Shown here piece by piece: positions 25,261-37,249 of a stretch of 64,000 nucleotides of DNA. The notes under the pieces are model-generated. The model was not told the DNA's origin and ran no database searches. It saw only the letters and a program-made list of their open reading frames with translations. Both the position numbers and the translations under genes were made by a program. Source of the DNA: Parus major (taxonomy: Eukaryota > Chordata > Aves > Passeriformes > Paridae); contig NC_031771.1 of assembly GCF_001522545.3 (NCBI RefSeq), positions 28,021,782 to 28,085,781 on the forward strand, written 5' to 3'. Every line of letters begins with the position of its first letter. Within the stretch, counting starts at the first letter, position 1.

Positions 25261-25265
25261 CCAAA
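25094..25265 (-). other. PDGFC: PDGFC 5' leader (conserved part of the 5' UTR)
   Basis: Read on the minus strand, this stretch leads directly into the PDGFC start codon. The segment around 25205-25258 (GGGATTATGTGGAAACTACC followed by CCTGCAATTCTCCGCTGCC) closely resembles the human PDGFC mRNA 5' UTR as I remember it, which supports it being transcribed leader. It holds two upstream ATGs (25260 and 25252), and I see no other upstream ATG as far as about 25440. The transcription start is not determinable from the sequence and may lie further upstream, at higher coordinates. Confidence 0.75.
25163..25252 (-). CDS. Upstream ORF in PDGFC leader (29 codons)
   Basis: A complete ATG-to-TGA frame lies in the PDGFC leader and encodes a peptide beginning MWKLPCNSPLPEQAQ and ending ARAGRC. 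It is in the same frame as PDGFC but is closed by a TGA at 25165-25163, leaving 69 nt before the PDGFC start. The uATG has A at -3 and T at +4, a better context than the main start. From memory, the human PDGFC leader has an ATG at the same place followed by nearly the same codons (MWKLPC, later LLPEQA), also closed before the main ATG. If confirmed, both the existence and part of the peptide of this uORF are conserved between mammals and birds. The inferred role is translational damping with reinitiation at PDGFC; a functional peptide is possible but unproven. Confidence 0.6.
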   Translation of the reverse strand: MWKLPCNSPLPEQAQCCLLPSGAARAGRC

Positions 25266-25321
25266 ACTTTTTCCTAGAGCCCTTTTCTGTGTCTCCAAGT
25301 TTTGTTTTCCTTTAGCTTCTT

Positions 25322-25382
25322 TTTTCTTTTTTTTTTTTTTTTCCCCTCTCTCTCTCTCTTAAAAAGAAAAAAAAAAAAAAAA
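25322..25382. repeat. Poly-T / CT / poly-A low-complexity tract
   Basis: On the plus strand an interrupted T tract (16 uninterrupted T at 25327-25342) is followed by CCCCTCTCTCTCTCTCTT and then by an A-rich tract to 25382. The T and A blocks can pair as an inverted repeat around the CT core. It lies roughly 230-290 nt upstream of the PDGFC start, inside the CpG island, either in the leader or just upstream of the transcription start. Confidence 0.85.
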
Positions 25383-25523
25383 GGATCAAAGGAAAATCTG
25401 GACCTAGACCAGCTTCCCAAGGACTAAACAATCCGTGGCCGTGGCGGGCGGGGGTCGGAGGAGCCGGGGCTGGCGCGGGGCCGCTGTGCCGGCGCGGAGC
25501 AGCGCGCACCTGTCAGGCGGAGC

Positions 25524-25542
25524 GGGGCGGGCGGGGGGCGGG
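25524..25542 (+). promoter_or_regulatory. Tight G-quadruplex motif / GC-box cluster
   Basis: Four G-runs (4, 3, 6 and 3 G) are each separated by a single C. This is the compact single-nucleotide-loop arrangement that generally forms very stable quadruplexes. It lies about 430 bp upstream of the PDGFC start codon, on the strand that is template for PDGFC. The same bases form overlapping GC boxes for Sp/KLF factors. Folding and function are inferred from the motif only. Confidence 0.5.
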
Positions 25543-25889
25543 CAGCCCGCGCTCACACTCCAGCGCTTCCCTCGCCCGCAGCTCGGCGGCCGCGCTGCCA
25601 GCCCGGGCCCTGCCTGCCGGCTCCCCCCTCCCTCCCACGCCCGCCGTCCCATCACGGCGAGGGCGGCACCTGGCGCGGCCGTTTACGCCCCGGGAAGTCG
25701 TCGGGGGGAAGAAGGAGGCTGGCGGGCGGCCCCCGCTGCTGCCCCTCTCCTGCGGCCAAGTGGCGGCGCAACAGGTGCTGGGAAGGGAACCGGGGCGGGC
25801 TCCCCCAGCACCGTCTGGCCGCACGGCTCCCTCCGCCGTCCCCCGAGGAGGACCCGAGGTCACCGCGGTCCGCAGTCGGTTTGTGTATT

Positions 25890-27200
25890 TGGTAATTAGG
25901 GCGAGGTGCTGAATTACCACTATTTGTTTACTGGGTTGTTATGATGGTAATTGGGTTTGTGCTTGAAAACTTGATGCTTGGGTAAACGTTTCATCTAAAG
26001 GATGCCCTTAAAAATTGTATTTTTTAAAACACTGAGAGGTTTTAAAAAGTCTCTGAATATTTTTTGTTTTTACTTTGCTTGATTGGGTTTGTTTGGTTTG
26101 GGTTTTTTTGTACTAGAAGTTGTTTTGGTTACCCTGAACTGGGATGTCTAATAGTTACATAAGCAGATGAAAACGTAGGTTCAACTCTTTGTAAATGTCC
26201 AATTTGTTCCAATACGAGGTGAGGTAAAGCAGACAGGATTGGGCTCCTTTTTGCTGTTTCACCAGAAACCAGAACTGAGATTATGCCAAGGATTATTCCC
26301 CCATTGATGCTGGTGAGGACTAAAAGGACTGATGATATTCCGCACCCATGTAGATCTTTGCCAGAGATGTCATTTTTAGCTTGCTAGTGGACTTGAACTG
26401 TGGCTGTGTGGTGGATCTGCGTAACGAGGCCAAACACTAACTGGGTACCAGGAAGGCAGAGGAAACAATAAGGACAAAGCTCTTTGTCTTGATGGAGAAG
26501 TTTTGGGAGGGTTTCTTAAATTTTTAACTTCAGCCCCCAAAGTTCTAAAGTTGTTTCAGGGCTGGATGGGGGACCCATACAGCCTTCAATATTTTTGGGG
26601 GGCCTATATAGTCATGATACGTGCAAGACGTACAAGAGAGAAACTGAGTCTGCGTTGCCAGAGTCTCAAGCACGTACTAAATAAATTTTTTATCCTTTGA
26701 CCTAGCTCTTTCCATTATATAACTGAGCTGTTTCTTTGCCTCAGCCAGAGTAACCCTTGAGACAGTGATAAACAACCCCTCTGTTCCTAATAAGTGACAT
26801 ATTTCCAGTAGCAACTGAAAGCTGTCCAGCCAAGCTGGGCTGTCTTCTGAAAAGCAGACTTGGAGCATACCGTAAATAGCAACCCTTCACTTAGAGAGCA
26901 CGAAGACAGAAATGTACTGTGCGAAGCAGACTATGTAGTTACTTTTGTTATTGTTATCCTTATAATTTTTTTGGCTTAACTGTTGTTATTTTTAAATGGA
27001 AATAAAAATAACATGTACAACTTTCCAGGTCCCCTACCCTGATGATTACAAGCAGTGTTTTGGGGTAAGTATTACACTGTAGCTTAACCTTCATTGCCTG
27101 CAGATTTTGTGGGATTCTTTGTATTTTGGAGTACTGATGGCAAGGTCACTCTGAAAATCATGGACCTAATGTCTTACGCTGAGTACATGAAAAATAAACT
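25890..27200. other. Upstream flank of PDGFC: no gene recognised
   Basis: AT-rich sequence follows the CpG island, with a T/G-rich stretch near 26060-26130. Open frames are short and featureless. There is no evidence of a divergent coding gene. Confidence 0.6.
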
Positions 27201-27204
27201 ATCC

Positions 27205-27660
27205 ATTGAAAAATCTAGGCTGCATCAGACCAGGGTTTCATCTGGAGGTGCTGGGGCATGCCTGGAGAAGGGCAATGGAGCTGGTGAAGGGTCTGGAACA
27301 CAAGCCTTATGAGGAGTGGCTGCGAGATCTAGGGTTGTTTAGCCTGGAGAAAAGGAGCCTCAGGGGAGAGACTATTCTTCTCCCAACTAATAAGCAACAG
27401 AACAAGATGAAACAGCCTCAAGTTAGGTCAGGGGAGGTTTAGATTGGATATTAAGGAAAACCTCTTCACAGAAAGGGTTGTGACACATTAGAACAAGCTG
27501 CCTGGGGAAATGGTGATCATGATTCCTAGAGGTGTTTAAAAGATATGTAGATATGTCACATAGGAACATAGTTTAGTGGTGGACTTGGCAGTGCTGGGTG
27601 TGTGGTTGTACCTCGTCATCTTGGTCTTTTCCAACATCAATGATTCTACAATTCTGTGGT
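27205..27660 (+). mobile_element. CR1 LINE 3' fragment
   Basis: This 5'-truncated copy covers the end of the CR1 reverse-transcriptase ORF2 and the 3' UTR. The text for [13 protein letters not shown], then LFSLEKRxLRG, is readable in the GGTCTGGAACACAAG and AGCCTGGAGAAAAGGAG stretches. It ends with the CR1 3' UTR (TTAGTGGTGGACTTGGCAGTG) and the tail TGATTCTACAATTCTGTG at about 27659. Compared with the usual CR1 text, about 60-70 bases are missing near 27372, where GGGGAGAGACTATT jumps to CTTCTCCCAACTAATAAGC. It is frameshifted and inactive. Confidence 0.9.
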
Positions 27661-30204
27661 CCTGGCTCAGGCTTTTCAAAGGAAAATGCAAGAACCCACA
27701 TAGTGGATGGATATGGAATAACAGTGCCTAGGGAGGAAGCTTCCATTCTAAACCTCTTGTAATTAAAGGTCAGGGTATATTTTTGATCATTAAAGCTTTA
27801 CTTCTCTAGAAAAATACTTTTGTTGCAAATTCCACCCAAAGTATCACATGTGGTAATCTGTATCCTTAAATATGTCCAATCTTCTCTGAAATTCATGCTA
27901 AGCATTTATCACCAGCTATGTTTATTTTTAATGTATATATGATGTATACATCAGGTATATATATGTGCTTGAGTTATGAAAATAGATAATTTATGTTTTC
28001 TTTCTTTAACCTCTTCATCTTCTGTGTCACTGCTGTATCGCATCCTTTCCCAGCTTGGAATTTTTACTATGGTTTTCACATGAACACCTCTATATTTCTA
28101 AGGCTTCTCAAGTGCCATCTGTTTTTGTTGCGTTTTATTTGGGGTGGGACAAACAAAACATGACATTCCAAGGGAAGGCTTAATCTAGCATTACATAGTG
28201 AATGAAAATAGAGTGTTTCATTGTATATATTATCCATGTTCATGCCTTCAACTTTTTATATTATCCGCTTATGTAATAACCCACAGAAGTATTGGCATTA
28301 AAAAAGTAAATGTCTAGGTAATTATGACAAACTAATGTATATGTAGTTCAGATAATTCCTGCCAGTGCATATTGCATTGCCCATACTTAATTTCACTGGC
28401 GATCACAGTGCCAATACAGCTAAAAGTTCTGGTGACTCAATGCCCAGTACAAATTTCTTTGGATATAATTTTTTTCTACATACATTATAAATATTTTTAA
28501 CTAAAGCTTTAAATACAGATTTATGTTCCTAGGCTTTCTCCATTATTAGATTTGCACTTCAGTTTGTTTTTTTTTTATCAGTTACCTCATCATAACTCAA
28601 CTCTCAATTATTTAGTTGGCACTCTGTAGTCTTCCAAAGACCTTTTTTCCCCAAAAGTTTTGTACTGTAGTCTATAAAGTGTGCCTGAAGTATTTTTTAA
28701 CTTAAATATTGCAACAGATGTTTCTCTGTTTTTGAATATTGCAATATTCAAATTGTCTGAGATGCCAGCTTTGCTCTGTAGAATAGCCTCACTGATTTGA
28801 CATATTTTCAGATTGTTTTATGACTGTTTTTTATCATCCTTGTTTAGAACTATCTTTGAAGGAGTATTTCTTTTACTTGAATAAAATTTGAACTATCTGG
28901 ATTATCCCATGGGAATTTATTGTGTTGAGACTTAGCACCATAGAAGGGAACAGAAATTTGGCGTGTTAGGATATCAGAGACTTAGAATGATGCTGTATAC
29001 CCTTCCTGAACTATAAATATCCTTGAAATGAAAAGGCATTCTCTCTATTATTAACTGAAAGGGTTACCATCAAAAACCACATTCATTCATCACGCAATCT
29101 TCAAAACCTTCACTTACATCAGAAAAGAGATTTCCTCACACCAAAGTCAAAATAATATGGTCATAGTGCCAACAGAGGTGGACAGTCACACGTGCTCCAC
29201 ACCTTATCCCTTCACCACTTTGGAAAAAGAAAGGTTCCCCATTACATTTGGAAGTGGGCTGGAACTGGCAAGGTGCATAAATGCACTTAAAGACTACCCT
29301 TTATGGTTTGAGCTGATGCCAAGAGATATGGACTGATTTCAGGGAGCTCTAAATACCCAAGTTCTGTGAGGAAGTGTACTATTTCCTTTTCCTAATATGC
29401 TGTTTCAGAAATACCCTTTTCCCCTCCAAAAGCTTTGCAATGACATAAGTATTTCTCTCATGAGAAGGAATAGGATGAGAAATATAGTGTTTGGAGGCAA
29501 AATAGAAAAAGGCTGAGATATAAACCTATGTCTCACAAGAGTTAGAGCTAGACATTTATGTACCTTTGCAAGACTACAACCCACTGTTGGGAAAAGAAGA
29601 TGGATTGATTTACTTTTCTCTCTAAAGCTTGTTTCACTTCTTAGTAAGGATAGAGAAAAAAAATGAATGAATACATATGTACTTCTATATTCCCATATAT
29701 TCCAAATCTACCTGTATAATCCTTGTCTGTTCATACTAAAGGAAAAACAGTATTTTGTAAAACTTAGACTATAAGTTAGTGTTGCACTGTATTAGGAATG
29801 GCAATAGTGATGACACAGGTTAGTTGCAAAAGAGAGCTAGTTTTTTTCTTCAGGATCATTTTTTTATAGGCAGTTCCAAAAAGGGGTCTGAAGAGGTAAA
29901 ACTTTCATTGGGCATCAAACCAACACATCACCATCATTGGACAGTTAGGAACAACACCCCTTGCCCGTTTCTTGCAATTAAACAGGGAGACAAACAACAC
30001 CTGCAAAGGTTGTTTTCCTTCTCCAAGGACTGTTTGAGTTCCTCCTCACAATTTCTCAAGCCACTCTTTCTCAGGCCAGTGTGAGAAAGTTATGTGACTC
30101 AGTTTCACACAGATACTGTGCTATTTGTCTGATCTCTCGCATTCAGCATCCACAAATTTAGAGCTAGTAAATATCTGCTTATCCAGACACACAGGCAAGT
30201 GTCC

Positions 30205-30285
30205 ACTTTTGTGCAAAGTGCTCCTGATTTCAGTGTAGTTACACGTAAATTATTTGCTGGTGTAAAAGGGCTGAGCCTTAAATGC
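30205..30285. repeat. Possible relic of an ancient amniote interspersed repeat
   Basis: The text GTGCTCCTGATTTCAGTGTAG, then TTACACG, then GCTGGTGTAAAAGGGCTGAG resembles the decayed, near-palindromic amniote repeats typified by 'cttcagtggagttacaccagtgtaaaactgag'. The identification rests on short remembered motifs. Confidence 0.35.
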
Positions 30286-33200
30286 TTATATTCATGTTAT
30301 GGAATTTTTTAATTATTAAAGTAGTTATTAAATATTACGTTTTGTTAAAATATTTTTATGGATGAATGATAAATACGAAAACAGAAATTGTGTCACATTG
30401 ATTACCTTTCAGAAAAGCAATAATAAAATGTTCTGCTCTCATGATCACCAAGCAATTGGAAAAGAGGCATTTGTACAAATAAACATGACTCTTCTAATCT
30501 TCCTCATGTGTAGTGTGAAAGCTGTGTATGGAATTGAACATCATTCCTGTGTTAGAAAGTACTCCTGTAAATAAGGTAATGATAAATTTTAGTGGTTTAG
30601 TCTTATTGTCTGTTTCTACTGAAATTGTAAATGAGCTGATTTGTTGTCCCGTTTCCATGCTGCATTTGAAAATTTAATAAAGAAAAATGTGAAGTCCAAA
30701 GAGGCTTCAAAGTTTTTGATGCTTGTGTGATGTGAACTGCTCAGACACGAAGAGTGGAGAAGGAGCTCCAAACGTAGTTTGGTCACTTGAATCACACCTC
30801 TAAATAAAAGGTGCCATTTCTATTTTGCAAGTCCTAAAATGCAAAGGTCTTAAAAATACACCTACGAATAAGCTTTTGAAAAGAGATTTCTAAGCATATC
30901 AGTGTTGTTCTGCTCGATGGTGCATAGCTTAGCCATTTTTCAAAATGTCTCAAACATTTGAGATCAAAGTCCTTATTCTACTTTTGTGTGGTTTCCACTT
31001 ATAAGCATTGTTTTAGAGCAGTCACATATAAGAATTCCAATGATTCTGTCAATTCCATACACATGTATAGTCCAATGCAACTTTTCTTTATGTAGGCTGT
31101 GGGAGCTACACCAGGAGACAAGGAAGGAGGCCCACTAGAGGTCTCCCAAACTGTGTGAAAGAACCCTACCCCTTTCTGGCACCTGCCAGCTCATTTGGGT
31201 CTTGATGGGCTTCCAAAGTCAGCATGTGAAATGTGGGATGTGGAGGTCACTTATGCCTCGTAACGTGTTTGCTGAACCTCAGCATGGACTACATCCAGCC
31301 TGAAAGGGTGGCAGTTGCCAGTCTGAAGGTCAGTGTTTCCTCATGGGGATATGTAGGAGTGTTCTGGGTGTGAAGGGGTCTCACTCAAAGTATTCACTTT
31401 GTTCATTTTATTCATCTGTATGCTTTCAGAGTAGAAACTCCTGTCATTTTACACCCCCATTCAGTTGCACCTCAGTGTTCAAATGCTGTGCATTTATGCA
31501 AGTTTGTAAGGACTTGAGTAAGTGCCCAGACAACAGGCTTGCTCAGGTACTCATGGATGTTTATCTATTTATGACTATGTGTGTGATGACTTTGGTTATT
31601 TATGTAACCAGAAGTAAGCTTTCTGGCTCCTTTTTGATCAGATGACTTCACTTATTGATCACTAACATCTTTGGTTCTGTCAACATGCGTGAGATCCTGA
31701 CATGAGCAATACTGAAGAATACAACTCTTTAGAGATGTGTCAGCTCTAAAGAACTATTGAATTGTGGATAACTATTGGTCTTCCTGCCTGTCTGCCTGTA
31801 ACTGAGCTTTGCAAGATACGGATATGCAATCAGAATACGAATTCTGGTTAGTATTTCTAAGCATTTCTAGTCACTGGTATTTGAAAAAATAGTATGTGTC
31901 ATGTAGTTGTAGTCACATCACTATATCCAGATTCAGTAAAATTAAGGGTAGACTGTATTATTCAAAACACATATAGATATAAGCAGATTATTTCAAACAC
32001 TGATAAAACCCACTTATAGCATTACAAGATTTTTTTTTACACTGAAATAATTCTAAGCTATTTATATATAAATATTCAATGGCTTTGATACTGCTCTTCA
32101 GAGAAATGAAACTCAGCTGAAAGTATTTGTGGCACAGCAGCCTAATTTTGCTACCAATATTTGCATTTGTCAAGAACTTAGCAGCCTGAATGAAGATTGT
32201 CTATCAAATAGTTATACTAAGATCTGTCATATTTATTTGAATGGAATATTTATATCTATTGAGTTTAAAGCAGAAAAATAACATGTCTTGATTTACTTTA
32301 TGTTGCAGGAATTTTATGTTTATAATATTTAGAATAGTATTGATATTAAGAATTTTGGTTGTTGAACATGTTTAATTGAACCAGATTTTTTTGTGTAGCT
32401 GTTGCACTTCAGCTTTAGTCTTCTGGTACTTCAGTCCACACAGAGCAGGAGTAATGATGAGACAATTACATAGCTGTGAGCCTTCATTTAAGTACTAATT
32501 CAGCTGAAGAGAACAGGAACTGTATTGATGACATCAGCTTCCAAACAGCATTATTTAAAGGCTGAAGTTAATTACAGTTTAATTGGTTAATGAGATACGT
32601 CTAAGAAGATATGGCAAACAAGGCCATGGGTTGGAGAAAATCAGGAATCTAAGAGGAGTAGGAGAGTAAAGGTGAACTGAAGAGCAGAGACAACCACCCA
32701 GGAATGATGAGAATCTGAAGCAAAACTTCTACCACATTTAGAGTGTCTGTCTTCCCTAACCCTTGCCACTTCACATTTCCTCTCATTTGTCGTTTCCCTG
32801 TCTCTTCCCTAATCCTCTTCTTTTTCACCTCCTCCTTTTCCTCTTTCTCAATTAATTAGTTACTACTTTTACTGCACTCATTATTTAATTAAAGTCTTGT
32901 CTTCCTAATTTTATCTCTCCGCACTTGATTTAAGTCCTATCTTTCCTAATCCACCTCCTTTCCTTCATAACCGGTCCACTGATACTCCCTAGCACTCAGA
33001 TTTATTTCCTCTTTGTAGTTTGCCCTGTTTTATTTCCTGTCCATCTCCAGGCCAGATTTGCTTACCACAGCAAACCTTTTTATCCCCATTTTCATCTCCC
33101 ACAATGACTTTTTCACACTTTTATTCAGGCCTTCGTTGCGTTGATCCTTCAAGACAGGCTAGTGGAGTGAATCAATTGGTGCTGCAGACCCAGCACCCAC

Positions 33201-33761
33201 ACCACTGATGTTGGAGGTCTCCCAGTACACCTCCATAGGAAAGTTATAATTCTGCAAGAGGGCTATGAGGTGATAATCAGTGGTAAGATTTCTTTCAGAA
33301 GGTGTCTTTCTTCTCAAAACTAAACTCCTGTGTAAATATACCCACTATTCTGTCTGCCCTAACTCTTATGACACCTTTCCGAAATCTCTCTTATTTAAAC
33401 TTACAGTACATACATCTCCTTATGGATGGAGTATCTCTGCCTCTGAACAGCTTCCCTGTTCCACACTGCACAGAGTCAAATGGAGAGGATGTGTTCTAGC
33501 CATTCACCTGGATCTAGGCTTGGAATCATCTACAGAAGCACACCAGAGTTTTATTTAGGCCATCTGGAGCTTTTCCAGAGAAGAGATGAAAAGCTTCCAA
33601 GGAACTGATCTGTAATATTTAAGAATGTACAGATCAGAGTCAAATTTTCCACGTTTCTTAAAATTGATTAATTTATGTTTAAAAAAAAGGCATCAGGCTC
33701 ATATTCAAAGTAGTTGCTATCACTTCCTAAAACTTTAACTCATCAGAATTTTTTAAAAATG

Positions 33762-33791
33762 ATGTTAAAGCTAATGAGTTAGCTTTAACAT
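33762..33791. repeat. Perfect 13-bp inverted repeat with 4-base loop
   Basis: ATGTTAAAGCTAA, loop TGAG, then TTAGCTTTAACAT: all 13 positions pair. The flanking bases do not extend the stem. It could extrude as a cruciform or form an RNA hairpin if transcribed. I see no terminator, miRNA-length stem or transposon end. Confidence 0.9.
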
Positions 33792-36700
33792 GGGGAACAT
33801 AAAAAATCATAAACTGTGAGTTTCTCATCAGTTGCTTCATTCACAAAACTATCTAAGTTATTTTGGCAGAAATAAATTTCAAAATGGAATATGAAGGCTT
33901 CCATCCCATGTATTTTTCCAAAGTCAGAAATAGTAAAAGACTTTTAAAATATCAGGTCACTTTAGTAAAAAACAACAGTCTTTATATTTTCAGAATTTTA
34001 AAAATTATATCATTTAACCCCTTCACTCAATAATATATTTTAAAAGCAGACATAGATTATACAATTTATTTTTTTTCCATAAGATAAAATGTTATTGGTA
34101 AGGGCTGAGCAGCTTAATTCTAACAATTTTTTTCTAACTCTTCCTACATAAATATAGGTAGAATTTCTGCATATTAGAAATATATTAGAATAATCTGAGA
34201 TTCTGAAGAGCAGTTAAATTATTACTTAGCTATACCACAAAAGAATGTAGAGTAAAGCCTACTTCAGTATTATTATTTCAAATCATACATTGGTTTTTGT
34301 ATCTGGAAATCCAGGTAATGCTGCAGCAACTGGACTGCCAGCTGGACAAGAATATGAAGATGATGTATGATGAAGTATGATATAAATGATGCATTATTCA
34401 TACCAATATATTCTCATTGTTATTTCCTTGCCAATTCACTGACTGGAAATACACTACAAAGGAAAATAATTTTAAAGCTTTTTCCAGTAATATTTCAAAG
34501 CTATCCCATGATGAACCACTGGAGTTCATGTCATCCAGTTAAGAATGCACAATATTCCAGAGTATTGCCAACATTTTTCTTTATTGATCACACACTAGTC
34601 TCTCATTCCCACAGCACCATAAAAAATGAGAACTTCAGCTTCACAGCCATGTGGATCACGATCATTCTATAAAATATGTTTAGGTTGACTGTAGGTCTTT
34701 GAACTATGTATTTCATGTTTCTAATACTGTTGTATGTTGTGCCCTGTCACAATATATTTTGAAAAGAATACCACTCCATTAATGTTCAAATTTATAGAAA
34801 ATACTCTTTTCTCCTTAGACTCCTTAGTCTAGTTAGGTATTTAGAGTGGATTTGTAGATGTAAACAGTGATATTGTTATTCCCTAGTGCTCCCCCAGCCT
34901 GCCAGTTACTGCCAATAGCCCAGAATTTAACATGGACTAAAGGAGATAGAGGAGCTGAAGATGCTGAGATTGTCAGCATCTTTTTGGGTGGAACTGAGTA
35001 CCTCACAATATCATTCCTTCCTTCAGAAAGCAAATCAACAATGCCCAGTATGAATAGTGTGAATAGGGGTGGACCTGAAGCAGCTCTTAATCAATGCAAA
35101 TTATGAATATTATTACAAGGACATATTCTGAAAGAGTAAACCAGTTTTGAGATGATAGTTCTTAATTTACATAAGGGCTTCTGATCTAAATAGATTTGTA
35201 GGACCAGATTCTTAGTCCTTGCCCCTACACTGTTGGACAAGAGCCTAAAAACTCTTCTGCACGAGGAGTCCTATCACACACATAGAAAGAGTAAGCCTGT
35301 TCATGCCTGAATAAAGCAAATATGACTTGATCCTTTGTAGCTCAACACATTTCTGCTCAATACTGTGAACCACTGAACTGAGTAATGTTAATTCCATTCA
35401 TTAAAAAATCAAAAACAAAGTTAAGAAAGAGTGCTCAGTCCCTCATGTAATTGGAAATTAATGAGAAAGATACTTCAGTAGTGGGTTCCCTGCATTCAAT
35501 TCAGCTGTCCTGTTTACAGCCTGATTAATGGATTTTGATCTTTTTTTCATGCAGGAAATAATGAAAGCTCTTGTTTTCAGTGCCATACCTGGTCATGACC
35601 AGCTAAGTCATACTAAAGCAAAATGATCACTGAGAGCAGGTAAAACTACAGAAGCTGAGTTATTACCTTTTTGATTGTCCAGCTGGTATTCCCCTCCTCA
35701 GTTTTCAGGCTTCTGGCATTTCTATTTTTTTCCACTCATTTTATTATTAATTGCTTGTGTACTTACTGCGACCTACAAAAATATTTTGTCACATAAAATT
35801 AGCTGTTATTGTTGTATATTTCAAGCAGAAAATTTCTGTGTCCAGTAAGTTTAAGCAAGTGATTATAGTAATAGCTTTCTTGTGACTGTTTTATATCTTA
35901 TGAAGGCAGAAGGAATTTTACTTTGGCAGAGACAGCAGATGATGGCAAATAGACTGTCCTTTTTTCTTCTGTTGTAATACAGTAGAATTCTGCGTATGGG
36001 AAGATAAATCAGTGCTGGTTTTGTAGTGGAGGCTAGTTATTATTTTAAGGGCATTATAAATCTCTTCTATCAAATTTATAGTCATGGACCATATTTATTC
36101 TTCCAATAATTTCCAGGAAAGCTGTTTGTGAGGATCTTTCAATCAAACTAGACTACTCTAGCCACTGAAAGATCACTCAGTCACCCTGCAAACTATGGGC
36201 AGACAAAGACCTTTGTACTCAGAAATATCACACTATTGTAAATGTACCTTTAACATCTGCAGTTTTTGTTAAAACTAATATATAGCTTTAGGTAACTTAG
36301 AGAAATTAATGCTAATTGAATAGATGAGAAGAATGTTACTCATTGCACAGACTAATTTAGAACTGCTAATGCAGTTATCAGATGGAAGTCAGATTTCTTG
36401 TATCAGTTAATTCTTATATGAATATTGTGGCACTAAGAATAGCTGCTACATGTTGAGACAGTGGAAAACTCTAAATGCTTTTTGCATTCCTGTTCCATTT
36501 CTTTTTCCAAGGTTGTTAGCTTTGATTTGTAGTTCTTTATCTTATACTGAGTGAATTTTTTTTCATGCAGGACCAAGTGCATTAATAGCTTCGGGCAATA
36601 TAATGAGTTATTTTAGGTAAATCTGCCCATAGAACAATGTTTACAGCTGCTAAATAATACCATTTTGGTTTTCAAGGTTATTAAATCAGGTTCTAACTTG

Positions 36701-37249
36701 TAATGACACTATAAAAGGAAAATAAACTATAATAAAATATATAATATTTTGGAAATTAAAGAGTTTAAGAATCTGTCAAGTATTCAGTGTATAAAATAAA
36801 CATTTATGCGTCACTTTGCAGATGTGAACTTGTTCATTTTAATGTATAGCAGATTACAACATCCAGAAGGAAAAAAGAAAAAAAAAGACCCAAAGCCTTC
36901 CAGCAACACATTCCCTTTTCTGTAGTCACTCATCACTCATCTCTGGTGTATCAGGGACAGAAAGCAAAGGGAGTAAAGTATAAGAATCACCAAGTGACAT
37001 CTGACATTTATTCACTTGGAACTGCTGAAACAGCTACAAAAAAAATGAAAGCAGAATGGAAAATTTCACTACAGAGAAATCACTATGGGGATTAAGCAAG
37101 GTTTAACTCATTTGCATGCAAAGTTGTGCTAGCATGATCGTGCTACTTTTCGAATGTCAGCTTGCGTATTTTTGCAGTGCTGCATTCTGCCTTCAGGAGG
37201 TATCAGCCCTCTAAAATAGCTAGAGTTTTTTCATCTTGCCCAGATCTAC

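Larger units (their letters stand above)
24690..25880. promoter_or_regulatory. PDGFC: CpG island and promoter region of PDGFC
   Basis: Within an AT-rich window this is the only long GC- and CpG-dense block. It covers the first coding exon, the leader and the upstream flank on the minus strand. It contains GC-box (Sp/KLF-type) clusters, for example at 25522-25543 and 25792-25800, and I see no convincing TATA box, as expected for a dispersed CpG-island promoter. Its edges are abrupt: a TTTG microsatellite precedes it and AT-rich DNA resumes after about 25890. Transcription toward lower coordinates is inferred from the PDGFC exon. Divergent transcription toward higher coordinates is common at such promoters but has no direct support here. 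Confidence 0.85.
27661..37249. other. Intergenic sequence upstream of PDGFC: no gene recognised
   Basis: AT-rich sequence without convincing coding capacity; all frames are short. It contains a pyrimidine-rich, low-complexity-like segment (about 32.75-33.12 kb), a perfect 13-bp hairpin at 33762-33791 and a possible ancient-repeat relic near 30.2 kb. No young transposon was recognised. Confidence 0.55.

Noticed and set aside
24972..25298. 108-codon minus-strand frame in the PDGFC leader
   Set aside because: Its first codon is TTG, not ATG, and it is out of frame with PDGFC; no support as a uORF.
25435..25920. Plus- and minus-strand frames of 135-154 codons in the GC-rich promoter
   Set aside because: Low stop density in high-GC DNA explains them; composition is Gly/Ala/Arg/Pro-rich and no splice or domain evidence exists.
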